NCBI GenBank assembly: GCA_949317995.1
Contig: OX439037.1
Coordinates: 55,524,080 to 55,588,079, forward strand
Reading direction: 5' to 3'
DNA length: 64,000 nt
Source of the DNA: Acholoe squamosa
Taxonomy: Eukaryota > Annelida > Polychaeta > Phyllodocida > Polynoidae
The notes beneath the pieces are model-generated. The model was not told where the DNA came from. It did no database searches and worked only from the letters and a program-made list of their open reading frames with translations. The first letter of the stretch is position 1, and each line of letters starts with the position of its first letter. A program made the translations under genes and the position numbers. Below, piece after piece: positions 35,485 to 45,529 of this stretch.

Positions 35485-36320
35485 TCCCAATGCACATCTC
35501 TAACTTCATCCCTACCACTCCATGCAGTGTTCTTACACATCCTTAACTTCATCTTTACCACTCTCAGTGTCCATACACATCCTTAACCTCATCTTTACCA
35601 CTCCCAGTGTCCATATACATCCTTAACCTCACCCCTACCACTTCCAGTGTCCATGCACATCCTCAACCTCATGTCTACCACTTCCAGTGTCCATACACAT
35701 CCTTAACCTCATGTCTACCACTCCCAGTGTCGATACACATCCTTAACCTCATGTCTACCACTCCCAGTGACCATTCACATCCTTAACCTCACCCCTACCA
35801 CTTCCAGTGTCCATGCACATCCTCAACCTCATGTCTACCACTTCCAGTGTCCATACACATCCTTAACCTCATGTCTACCACTCCCAGTGTCGATACACAT
35901 CATTAACCTCATCTCTACCGCTCCCAGTGTCCATACACATCCTTAACCTCATCTTTACCACTCCCAGTGTCCATACACATCCTTAACTTCATCTTTACCA
36001 CTCTCAGTGTCCATACACATCCTTAACCTCATCTTTACCACTCCCAGTGTCCATACACATCCTTAACCTCACCCCTACCACTTCCAGTGTCCATGCACAT
36101 CCTCAACCTCATGTCTACCACTTCCAGTGTCCATACACATCCTCAACCTCATGTCTACCACTTCCAGTGTCCATACACATCCTTAACCTCATGTCTACCA
36201 CTCCCAGTGTCGATACACATCATTAACCTCATCTCTACCATTCCCAGTGTCCATTCACATCCTTAACCTCATCTTTACCACTCCCAGTGTCCATACACAT
36301 CCTTAACCTTAGCCCTACCA
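35485..36320. repeat. 40-bp minisatellite with higher-order structure
   Basis: About 20 head-to-tail units of 40 bases with the form CCATACACATCCTTAACCTC followed by ATSTYTACCACTYCCAGTGT. Units fall into variants (for example CTCAACC with CTTCCAG; CGATACACAT; ACCCCTACC) that recur in the same order at about 35640, 35800 and 36080. This shows duplication of multi-unit blocks. A leading fragment of the array lies before the CACTG element (about 34478-34516). Non-coding. Confidence 0.95.
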
Positions 36321-36329
36321 TGCTTCCTA

Positions 36330-39300
36330 GCCATTGGTCCGAAATTCCTGCCCCAAGAGCATGATGGATGACATTAACTGGCCAGAATGCAGGTCACGCT
36401 TGTCTGCACATGGCACAGGTAGGGGGCCGTGCAGGGGGGCTTGTGGGGGGCCTCCTCCTCCATCAACTAGCCGGCCACCAGATGATTGGTTCAAAGATTG
36501 GGGTGATCTATCAAGGTGGGCAGCTCTCTCCTTGCCATCACCCAGCACCAGTCTGTGTAAACGACAAACAAAAAACTGGACACATTGCTGATCTTAATTG
36601 CAAAACAGAGCAATGGCGCCCTCCTCTCGGTTGACACATCTTCACAAACCAATCTGGTGGCATTGATAAAAACCGTCGGGCTGTGATTGGTCTACAGGAT
36701 TCATATTACACTCGTGTTAAGGGGGCCCAAATCCATTGATGAAAACTTCACCAAGGCTATACCTTTTCTTGTCTTCAACTTCACAATTTGAAAAGAAAGT
36801 ACCCTGGTATGATGATATTTTGCGATAAAAGATACTCATTGAACTAAATCATTAAACTGAAGCCAATTATACCTTATTATACAATCTATGCAACATAGGG
36901 TTCATGGATCTAGGGGCACCACCTTCAAAAACAGCTGGTTCTGGCGATTCTACAGGGCAGTACGTAATAGTTAGCTACACGATTCCTCACAAATATTTCT
37001 GTAAATATCTTTATAAAGGACTAACCTAACACACCTATGGATTGTATTGATGAGCTCCATCGAATGGTCATCAAAGAAATAGATTGCAATTTGAATATGA
37101 ATCAATTTGCTACCCCAGCAATGGTTGGTGCGTGATCAAGAAATCCTTACTATCATGATGGGAGACTTGTATGGTTTCACAAATTAAGACTCATGCAGCA
37201 AAAAAAGGTATCACAAATTAAGACTCATGCAGCAAAGAAAGGTACCAATTATTACAACATCTAAAAGGCAGTGTATTTTGTATTGAAAACTGGCACTGTG
37301 TTATCAATTCTACAAAGAAACAGATGCCATGTGGCACAACTAGCACACATGTTGTGGCTTCTCGGGTGGCTACTTTTTGCTGCAAAATGGTGTTATTAAA
37401 AGAAGCCATCTGAGAAGCTACAACCAAGCTGTCAGATACACTTAGTCTATGCTGGTTACCTGAAACCTCTCTCCCTAGTGGATTACTTAGGTATACCACC
37501 TCCTGCTCCAGCCAGAAGGCTTCTCCTACTATACATGGGCAATACTCACTCCTTTGGCCAAACTGTAAGCAACATTGAATAAACCATTCAAAATGAAAGC
37601 ATTATGAGGACCAAATAGTTAAAGTCCCTAACCTCACATAGAGGTCGTTAACCACACCTACTTTACACAGTCTGCAGGCATTAAGGCGTATTTTGTACTT
37701 TTCCTCTCTATTATTTCGGTTAGGCTCATGAGAAGAGACCAAAATTAATACTGACTTCTAGCTGAGAGGCTCGCGTGAGAACCTTTTTGAGCTCTAGACC
37801 TACCCAACCCCCTCCCCGCCCATGCACTTGCCACTGAGACTGTATCCTACAGGTCGCACCGGTCTATCATTTCATCTGGGACTAAAGCAGTGTAAAACAT
37901 CTTACCCAGCTATTCAAATGTCAGCATCATTGTTTCAATGGACACCCCCCACTAGGGATTCCATTAACTCAAAGGAATTCAGAATTCATATTTTTGTTCG
38001 CTCCTCTTTCGTTCTTCATTGTTATTTAAATCAACAAACCATCTTGTCGCACTTCTCATGTTTAATAAGATATTGGCACACATGTGCCCTAATGCAAGCC
38101 GTGTCTCTGTGTTTTGCTGGTTCCCCACTGGAGACCTCATTCTTATATGGCCGAGGTCATTTGAGAGTCTTGAGTGATGCGCACCCACTTTTCTCCCCGA
38201 GATTTCTGAAACGATGATTTGTGAGCTGGGCACGTTCACCAACCCCAATGCGGCCATGCAGTGGCCGCGATGGTGCCCAGTGGGAATGAACGTAGCTGCT
38301 GCAGTCAACTCCCCAGGTGCACCTTGCTGTTTGCTCCCGGGACCATGTCCACTGTGGGCCCCAAGGCATACAGGTACATCATGCGTAGGCAAACGGTGGC
38401 CGCCCCGCCCCAGCCCAGGCAGACATTGGCACAGAGCACACACCATTGCTTCCTCGCTGGTCTACACTACGATCAGCGCTAATGAAAATGGCACCAACAC
38501 AGCAATGGGGTTTGAGGTGTGCTCCCCCCAACTCTCCCAAAGACCCCCCCCCCCCAACTCACACATACCATGTAACTTAAATCCCCATCGGCAGTAGCTA
38601 AATAGCTTACAATGGACGTATATTTATCTATCAATATCGAATGTATCATATAGTTTCGTGCTTTTGTAATACTTATCCCCTTTCCTTTTATTATTTTAAC
38701 CTCCTCCCATCCCCATATCTTCACCATCAGATATCTTTCAGACAAAGGCCCTCTGTGTAACATATACATCTTTAGGACAGGGATTTCTAAACAATGGTAA
38801 TAGAGTATTGCTGAGAATGGCATACAAGACCCACTATGTCAACTCACCAAGGCAATCCCTGCAGAGCAGTCTCTCCAACATTGTGGTTAATGAATCATGA
38901 CAACAAAGGGACATGGAGACACTGAGGCCCTTAAGGGTTAGCACATAGAGAATCATGACGTCTCAGGCATATAATAAAGATCTGACCTCCTTCACCATCA
39001 TTCCTGCAAATCCCAACCCTACCACCCACCCCAGTCCACCCCCTCAAACACACACACACACACCATCCAAACCTCACCACGCACACATACAGAGAGAGGG
39101 TCATTCCCCTGTAATTCACTTGAAGATACTCTCATCGTCCCTGGGCCTACTTCCGGCATAATTAGTGTATCGTAATGATACCACCGTGTGATTGGCTGCG
39201 CGCGATCACGTGATTCACGGAAGGACTATCTGAATGCAGCTCTTGAAAATGTAACAGTAAGAGGTGACGGCAGATGTATTCTGTGCCTTCCAGATTCATA

Positions 39301-39920
39301 TTAGGTGAACCTCAGTTTTGAATGGTGACAGAAGTGCATGGTATCCGGTGTTGGGACTTTGTCCGGGACTTGCTGTCTTATTACATAAACTTTTATCTTC
39401 AAGAATAGCACCTATCCTTAGAAATTCCAATATGATTTTTACTTAGAGTCGGACATAGAGGATTGGAAACATAATATGCAGTCCTCCATTAGGGACTCGC
39501 TCCTCATTATAACACTCATGTATGTTGAAGATATCAAAATCGCTGGATGAGGTTCTATAGGTCAAAAGATATTGCCTTATGAGGTTCGTGATTGTACTTA
39601 ATTGTCAATGGCAGAAACCATGAACATGATTGAATTCATTTGGAAAACTCGATCAGCTCTAGCCCACGTCCTTGAAATCAAAATAAATTGGATTTGTTCA
39701 ATAAGAAAAAGGAAGAATTGTTAGGGAGCTGCACTCACTGTGTGAAGTGAGGAATTTCTGATTCCAAAGTGACCTTCACCCTACAACCTTTGTCCTCTGG
39801 GGTCATCCATCACTGTTTGGTTGACCCCAGATCCCAGAGAGGGCACCCTTTCCTCCGTGCTCTCTCATAGCACCACCGATTTAGCTCTAACATAGCAGCT
39901 TACCGTCTGCAGAGCAGACT
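36330..39920. other. Mostly non-coding; overlapping open frames unassigned
   Basis: A GC-rich island at about 38214-38480 keeps several frames open on both strands: a 155-codon frame at 37979-38446 (minus) and a 127-codon frame at 38214-38597 (plus). No domain is recognised, so the strand cannot be chosen. A CCAAT-like GATTGGCT and a CACGTG E-box lie at about 39188-39215. An inverted pair (CTCTGGGGTCA / TGACCCCAGA) lies near 39789-39830. Purine and CA repeats at 39040-39070. Confidence 0.4.
37177..37244. repeat. 34-bp tandem duplication
   Basis: TCACAAATTAAGACTCATGC followed by AGCAAAAAAAGGTA occurs twice in tandem with one base changed. Confidence 0.85.
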
Positions 39921-39923
39921 ATA

Positions 39924-40502
39924 AGGTGAGGCTCCACTACGCGATTTTTGCTGAAAATCAGAGCTATTCTCACAAAAGCAGACACAAACACAGATTATAG
40001 AGTGGTATTTGTTATCATTTCAAGGTGTAAATAGAAGATTGAGAGAGTTTTTTGTTTATGTGGGGAAGGCTTTGTGTACAATCTCAGGCACATCTCTGTT
40101 GCCAAAAGATGTTTTTGTTTACTAAATCAAGTTGACCTAATGTAAATATTGCAGAGTTTCACACTGATGACTCTCTGCAACTCCATATCAGACAGGTTTG
40201 ATTTTTACAGTACAAGACCCTGCGATCTGTGTGACTGCTGTGTTGTTATTTATATTTTGCTGTGTTTATGTAAACTTGTATATTGAACTCCCCCAAATCA
40301 CAGAGTATATGCAGGTACAGGTTAGTTGGTAAATATGGCACACAAGGAGAGAGATCACCCATAAAATAACCCTGAAATCTCATGTTTACAATTGTGAATC
40401 TCATGTTTACAATATAGGAATGCCAACACCCTATACCTTAGGCATTATAGGGATAAAATTAGGTGAGAATGTACCAAAAAATCGTGTAGTGGAGCCTCAC
40501 CT
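39924..40502. mobile_element. 579-bp inverted-repeat element (AGGTGAGG ends)
   Basis: Left end AGGTGAGGCTCCACTACGCG, then ATTTTT; the complement of the right end is identical apart from one base (ACG for GCG) for the first 26 bases. The interior is AT-rich and non-coding, with a small internal duplication (AATCTCATGTTTACAAT twice, 40376-40412). No target-site duplication is clear. No second copy in the window. Confidence 0.85.
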
Positions 40503-40639
40503 ACAGAGTCATGGGGCTGCAAGGGGGAGGTATTCTATTTGGAATCTAAAGCAATGATTCAATAGCCATTACCTTTGTGCCTTTAAGATATGGGTTAAAT
40601 ACTATATCAAAGGATTACAGTTCCAACGGAATTCTCATA

Positions 40640-40936
40640 GGGCCAAATAAAAAAGAGTTTCCAGTTACCCGACCGACCCTAGCAAAACAGGGCCGACCCT
40701 TTAATGTGTTTTTTTTTTTAATTTTTAGAGAATTTTAAAGGATTTTAGAGAATCTTTTCGATTTTCAAGAAATTTTCATTATTTTCCCATGCATATAATC
40801 TTTGAATGTAAAGTTAACAGCTTCATTAGGCATATCTTTTGCTTTTTTTCTATATTTGTAATATCTTCTCCGTGATCTTATTGTGACATCAAATTATCAG
40901 GTAGATCTGCCCATACATTCATTTACAAAATCAAAA

Positions 40937-41008
<72 letters not shown>

Positions 41009-41076
41009 AAATCCGACCTACTGACCCTAGGTCTCTAAGTCATGTTACTGGAAACACATGTTATTTTTTTTGGGCC
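40640..41076. mobile_element. 437-bp inverted-repeat element containing (AT)n
   Basis: Left end AGGGCCAAATAAAAAAG, then GTTTCCAGTTAC and CGACCCT; the complement of the right end reads AGGCCCAAAAAAAATAAC, then GTTTCCAGTAAC and later GGTCGGAT. The inverted similarity covers about 60 bases with indels. An AT microsatellite (40939-41002) lies in the middle. The right 76 bases of this element are also present at 45803-45878 as part of the direct repeat flanking the Ngaro-like element, but without its left half. Confidence 0.7.
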
Positions 41077-41580
41077 TAATATACGGCCCGCTTAAATGCA
41101 ATCTTCCGTTTGGAGCTAAGCAGAAGGATGTGATATAATGATCGCTTAATTGCCTTCCATTTTAACTTGTAGGATGAGATTTGTATAACCTATTACAAAG
41201 TAAGCACTTAGAAATTTATAAGAATTCATAAAGTATTATATTGAGTACAACAGACGGCATTCCTAAAGAATGAGAAAATCTCTGTCATAATTCTGTTGAC
41301 TCCCAATAAAGACTCAAAATTACTCTAACGGGCTTCACTTGACGAAATTGGCTGGTCCTAGTCGGTGTCTGCTTGACATCCTTTCTTATCACATTGAAAA
41401 GAAATTGGATTTGATAGCCTTTTGTTTAATGAAGCAAGAATCATTATAAGTAATAAGGGACTAGATCAATCAATATGTAAAAAAAAGGCAGGCTGCATTT
41501 ATGCTTATACAGGATGCATTCATGGCTTTACCCTCTTGTCAGTACATATTTCACTCGTTTGACCGCCTTTGGATCACTCC
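41001..41580. repeat. 580-bp direct repeat, left copy
   Basis: This copy aligns without gaps to 45803-46382 and differs by a single base (CTACTGACC versus CTACCGACC near 41021). It starts in the AT run of the MITE and ends at GGATCACTCC, immediately before the 3' end of the Ngaro-like element. It contains the right end of the MITE plus about 500 bases of sequence with no coding content. Confidence 0.95.
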
Positions 41581-41601
41581 ACATGTGAAATCACATACCA
41601 A

Positions 41602-42663
41602 TCAACAATGCAATTGAGATTGGCAAAGTCTATCTAATTCCAAAAGTTCATTTTTATGGTTATGTAGATATGTAAAAACAGAATTAGATTTCCAATTCAC
41701 CTTCTTTTTAATAGAATCCACACTAAGTCCTGCATCCTTTAACATAGTGGCACCTCCGTGCCTGAGAGAATGAGTGGAGACTGGACCCTTGATACCAGCA
41801 CGTAGAGATAAAGATTTTAATTTCGAATAAATATACTGGTATTGTAGCGAAACACCATTAATATTAAATAAAAACTCTCTCACACCCCTACCTGAGCACA
41901 ATTTTTTCAAGTCTTTACAAGGACACAACTTTGAAGTATCATCTCTACATAAATATATATTAAAAGAATGGGTACCAAGCTGGTCCGTTTTAGAAGTTTT
42001 AATGCGAAGACTAGCATAACTATCAAAAATTTTAACATCACCTACCCTCAGTGTATGGGGGGAAGATACAACATGCCCTATCCTGAGGACACCTCTATAA
42101 CACAATAGAATAGCTAACCAAAACTTCAAGTCAGCCCTGTTGGAAAGGTCCAAATACGATCTAATACATAACATTTCTATAGGACTCAATGGATGAATAA
42201 CTTTAGTAGGAACAGCAAAATTTCTATCAATACCATCCAACACCTTTTTAAGCATGAAATTACTGCTATGGTCTGAGCCACCCCTAAGCTTCTGATGATA
42301 CCAAATGGAAGATAAATAATTCCGTACAGAAGAGGGTTTCATATATTCAGATAAATATACTGCATAAGTAGCAGCCTGTGAGGGAGAACAAGGAAATTTA
42401 GGTAATTTAAATTTATTACAAAATTTTTTGTACCTGTTAAGCTGTTGTTTCCTTGCTCTCCTCGTATTCTCTGATACACCTTTCGTTAAAAGACACTCTT
42501 TTCTTTGCTGTAACCTTTCCCATTCTGGAATTAAAGCAGCACATATCATTTTCAAGAAGAGAGTCCACACATTTGTCCAATACACCCCTGTAAGCCAGCC
42601 TAGAGAGTTGGTCGGCCAGGACATTGTCTTCTGACTTAATATAGGTTGCATACACCTCCACAT
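41602..42663 (-). CDS. Tyrosine recombinase (retrotransposon integrase), ORF3
   Basis: 353 residues from the ATG at 42663. The N-terminal core-binding region is seen at about residues 60-150 (NTRRARKQQLNRYKKFC, then SSVRNYLSSI). The catalytic domain follows with GVLRIGHV (Arg194, box I), SKTDQLG (Lys225, beta-hairpin Lys), THSLRHGGATML (His298-x-x-Arg301, box II), VNWKS (Trp324) and VFTYL (nucleophile Tyr332). All the residues expected of an active enzyme are present. It would join a circular cDNA to the genome by strand exchange through a phosphotyrosine link, probably in the nucleus. The first 76 codons overlap the end of the RT-RNase H frame by 227 bases in another frame, so translation may start at an internal Met instead. 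The gene ends 21 bases from the flanking repeat. Confidence 0.92.
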   Translation of the reverse strand: MWRCMQPILSQKTMSWPTNSLGWLTGVYWTNVWTLFLKMICAALIPEWERLQQRKECLLTKGVSENTRRARKQQLNRYKKFCNKFKLPKFPCSPSQAATYAVYLSEYMKPSSVRNYLSSIWYHQKLRGGSDHSSNFMLKKVLDGIDRNFAVPTKVIHPLSPIEMLCIRSYLDLSNRADLKFWLAILLCYRGVLRIGHVVSSPHTLRVGDVKIFDSYASLRIKTSKTDQLGTHSFNIYLCRDDTSKLCPCKDLKKLCSGRGVREFLFNINGVSLQYQYIYSKLKSLSLRAGIKGPVSTHSLRHGGATMLKDAGLSVDSIKKKVNWKSNSVFTYLHNHKNELLELDRLCQSQLHC

Positions 42664-44437
42664 TATTGATGAAACAAAGCCAAAAAATTTCTCTAAGCCA
42701 TTCCATACAAAGCTTATTTTTTGACCTACCGGTATTAATCATAGCTAGAACTTGCATATTATCAGTAACACAGTGTATTCTTTTATTTTTATAGCCAGAA
42801 ATCCAACGTCTAAGTCCCATAAGAAGGGGGTATAACTCGTATACATTTATATTCCTGTGGTGGTTTCTCAAATTGTCTAGTATTGGTGGTTGGGTAAAAT
42901 GACCACTACCTAGGTTAAATCTATCGTAAGATGTCCAGTCACCATATAAATAATCTTTATCCATCCAAGCCCCGAAGCCTTTCATGGAGGAATCTGAGTA
43001 CATAGGCGTGTCAATATCATCATTTAGAATTAACCTCTTGCAGTTAAAAACTCTACAAAAATCCAGCCACCACTGAATATCCTGGCGAGTGCAAGCTGAA
43101 ACCCTAATATAACCACCGGGCCGTGCCCGAGCGCAGAGATCGAAAATTCGCCTACTAAAAGTTCTACCACCCTTAACCACCTGTGAGCAGAACGACATTA
43201 AACCACCTATCCTCTCTAAGTTCTTTTTAGAAATAAATTTCTTATTAACGTTATCCAACAAGAGATTTTCCATTTTTACAACCTTTTCAATAGGCAAAGA
43301 CAGTTCCAACTTAACTGAATCTATGTTAATGCCTAAGAATTTACAACATTGAGATGGTTCGGTTACCTTTTCTTTGGATACTACAAAACCCATGTACGCC
43401 ATACACTCCATTAATAAATTTCTTTGTCTAAGACACTCATCAAAGGTATCAGCAATTACAATAAAGTCATCCAGATAATTTACAATTTTTTCTACACCGT
43501 AGAATTTTGCCACCTCCACAATAAAATCAGAGATTTTATTAAAAATATAAGGGGCACATTTCAGGCCAAAGGTTAATCTATTGCTTACATAATAATCCTC
43601 TCCATGCCCAAAATCCCATCTGAAACCTTGCATGGTCGTGTGAGGTGCATACACATTAATAGACCTATATGCTGACTTCAAATCTACCACGCTCATGAAA
43701 TCATTCCTATCCAACTGAGCAGTCACCGTGCTGATATTATTATAAGAAAAAGTTGAGCTAGTGGTATCCATAAAATTATTAATAGATATTTTATCAGGCA
43801 TGCTACAGTCAGTTATAGGTCTTAACTTGCCATTTGATTTTTCTACACCACCTAGGGCATGGATACAACGGGGTTTATCTACACTTTTAGAGACTAGACC
43901 AGCTTCTAGTTCATCTAACAATATACCACAGTACTCACTATAAAACTTTCCCTCGAGGATTGATTTATAATTTCTGCAATCATAAGAAGTATTACAGTCA
44001 GGATCCACTATCCTGAACCCCTCAACAAAACCTTGCCATAAGAATAGCGCCTCCTTGTCATTTACATTAATAACTCCTTTTTGGGTTAAGAATGGGGCGA
44101 CTCTGCAAGGTAAAATCTGGGAATTTTTTCCATTGATATAATGAACACATGTACATGTACCTTCCACACACTTGTCATATACCCTGATGCTGGGTAAATC
44201 CGTGACATTAACAGTAAAAAGTGGCTTAATACCAACCTGTATTGGGTTATAACCAATAACATCTATATTATTTTCCAACGAATTAAATTCTTTGAAAGTA
44301 CTCTGTTCTGCTAGGAGCTTAGTTGAAAGAATACACTCCTCAACCATCTCCGTATCAATTAACTCCTGTACTGGAGTTTGTGAGGGCGAGTCGATATCTA
44401 CCAAACTTACCATAGCTTGGTCAGGCATCAAACACAT
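42437..44437 (-). CDS. Reverse transcriptase-RNase H polyprotein, ORF2
   Basis: 666 residues from the ATG at 44437; an in-frame TAG upstream overlaps the end of ORF1, and the spacer from the ORF1 stop is 39 bases. Reverse transcriptase: KLRPITD (204-210), VVDLKSAYRSI (250-260, catalytic Asp252), LTFGLKCAPYIFNK (288-301), VNYLDDFIVIAD (319-330, catalytic Asp323-324) and FLGI (367-370). RNase H follows: MYSDSSMKGFGAW (Asp481 region), NVYELYPLL (Glu534), VTDNMQVLA (Asp559) and SEDNVLADQLSR (Asp604 or Asp609), so the D-E-D-D set is complete. The first 200 residues are not assigned; a Cys-rich CVEGTCTCVHY lies at 90-100. The enzyme would copy element RNA to cDNA in the cytoplasm or particle. The C-terminus overlaps ORF3 by 227 bases. 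Confidence 0.93.
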   Translation of the reverse strand: MCLMPDQAMVSLVDIDSPSQTPVQELIDTEMVEECILSTKLLAEQSTFKEFNSLENNIDVIGYNPIQVGIKPLFTVNVTDLPSIRVYDKCVEGTCTCVHYINGKNSQILPCRVAPFLTQKGVINVNDKEALFLWQGFVEGFRIVDPDCNTSYDCRNYKSILEGKFYSEYCGILLDELEAGLVSKSVDKPRCIHALGGVEKSNGKLRPITDCSMPDKISINNFMDTTSSTFSYNNISTVTAQLDRNDFMSVVDLKSAYRSINVYAPHTTMQGFRWDFGHGEDYYVSNRLTFGLKCAPYIFNKISDFIVEVAKFYGVEKIVNYLDDFIVIADTFDECLRQRNLLMECMAYMGFVVSKEKVTEPSQCCKFLGINIDSVKLELSLPIEKVVKMENLLLDNVNKKFISKKNLERIGGLMSFCSQVVKGGRTFSRRIFDLCARARPGGYIRVSACTRQDIQWWLDFCRVFNCKRLILNDDIDTPMYSDSSMKGFGAWMDKDYLYGDWTSYDRFNLGSGHFTQPPILDNLRNHHRNINVYELYPLLMGLRRWISGYKNKRIHCVTDNMQVLAMINTGRSKNKLCMEWLREIFWLCFINNVEVYATYIKSEDNVLADQLSRLAYRGVLDKCVDSLLENDMCCFNSRMGKVTAKKRVSFNERCIREYEESKETTA

Positions 44438-44476
44438 TTCATCACAAGCTATGGGACACCGACCCCCTACAGTTTC

Positions 44477-45529
44477 CTATTCACTCCTGGCCTTATGGCA
44501 GTCAGTTTTACCATGACTTGAGGAGCTGCAACCACTGCAGATATGTTTGTATTTACATGGGTCTCGTACACAACCTTCTGCTCTATTAAAAGCATAGCAT
44601 GGGTTATTAGACGATCTCTGTTTGCCTACATTTTTTGGTTTAGCACTATAAGCTTTCTGGGCTTGAACGGTCCCATCATATGCCAAATGACGTAGTATAT
44701 CTGAATTTTCAATGGTTGAAAAAGCTTCTATTCCACTATCATTAGCTCTGTCCCTCACTGACTTATCATAGGCTACCAGGGCTGAAACCGTATATATTTT
44801 GGTGCCAGACTTCTCAATTAATACCTGTAAATGCTTAAGCATACCCTCAACATCGTCACCTGACTTGTAGTACTTCAAAATAAACTGCAAGTTTACAGAC
44901 ATCAGTTTCTCAATAGTGTCAATTTTTTCCTTACGTTTGGTGAACTGAGAATGATCAAACTCACCCGACTTTGCACGGTGACGATGCCTAGAGTAAGCTG
45001 AATCCAATGACGACCCTCTAGATGTGCTTGGACTGCATTGACGAGCAGAAATACTGGATTTAGATGATCGTCTATGTCGCTTGTGGTCAACTTGCACCCA
45101 CTCGTCCTCACCGTCAGACGAAATTTCGCATGGAGACGCTTGGCGGGTAGCCCTAGCAACCGGTCCGCGTCCTTGACTACGTGACGTCATACCTCTCTGT
45201 TTGTAAACATCCGCACGTGCTCTGCTCGAACGACTTGACGCATTGACGAATCCTCTGTCCCGATCGTCCTTTCCATTGACGACCTCTTGTAGAAGTGATT
45301 TAATGGTCGACAGCTCGTCTTCTAATACATCTAGCCTCGTCTGGTCAATAGACGACCCTCCCACAACACCTGTAGCAGTTTGGGGAACCGATGGTGTATC
45401 ACCAGTAAGTGAGAGAGTCGAACTACTCGTCAATCCTAAATTGGCCGATTTTTTCGTCTTTTCCACCGATTTAACCGATTTTCCACCTGGTGTATTGGCC
45501 TTCGAGCCTTTAGCAGCCTTTCTACCCAT
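44477..45529 (-). CDS. Gag-like nucleic-acid-binding protein with zinc fingers, ORF1
   Basis: The ATG at 45529 gives 350 residues; the frame is open seven codons further upstream but without another ATG. The N-terminus is basic and Ser/Thr-rich. Residues about 60-85 (RLDVLEDELSTIKSLLQEV) could form a short coiled coil for self-association. The middle is Arg/Ser-rich, and a helical segment (DTIEKLMSVNLQFILKYY) sits near 204-221. The C-terminus carries spaced Cys/His: C311, C320, C325, H329, then C331, C334, H339, C344, that is a CCCH-like finger followed directly by a CCHC-type knuckle. This layout is familiar from ORF1 of tyrosine-recombinase elements. The role would be RNA binding and particle formation. 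No protease domain was seen. Confidence 0.85.
   Translation of the reverse strand: MGRKAAKGSKANTPGGKSVKSVEKTKKSANLGLTSSSTLSLTGDTPSVPQTATGVVGGSSIDQTRLDVLEDELSTIKSLLQEVVNGKDDRDRGFVNASSRSSRARADVYKQRGMTSRSQGRGPVARATRQASPCEISSDGEDEWVQVDHKRHRRSSKSSISARQCSPSTSRGSSLDSAYSRHRHRAKSGEFDHSQFTKRKEKIDTIEKLMSVNLQFILKYYKSGDDVEGMLKHLQVLIEKSGTKIYTVSALVAYDKSVRDRANDSGIEAFSTIENSDILRHLAYDGTVQAQKAYSAKPKNVGKQRSSNNPCYAFNRAEGCVRDPCKYKHICSGCSSSSHGKTDCHKARSE

Noticed and set aside
35485..36320. Possible CRISPR array
   Set aside because: Units are contiguous 40-base tandem repeats without unique spacers, in animal DNA; it is a minisatellite. The same applies to 48229-48860.
37979..38597. Long overlapping frames on both strands in a GC-rich island
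   Set aside because: No domain recognised, no decisive splice sites, and both strands open; strand and reality cannot be decided.
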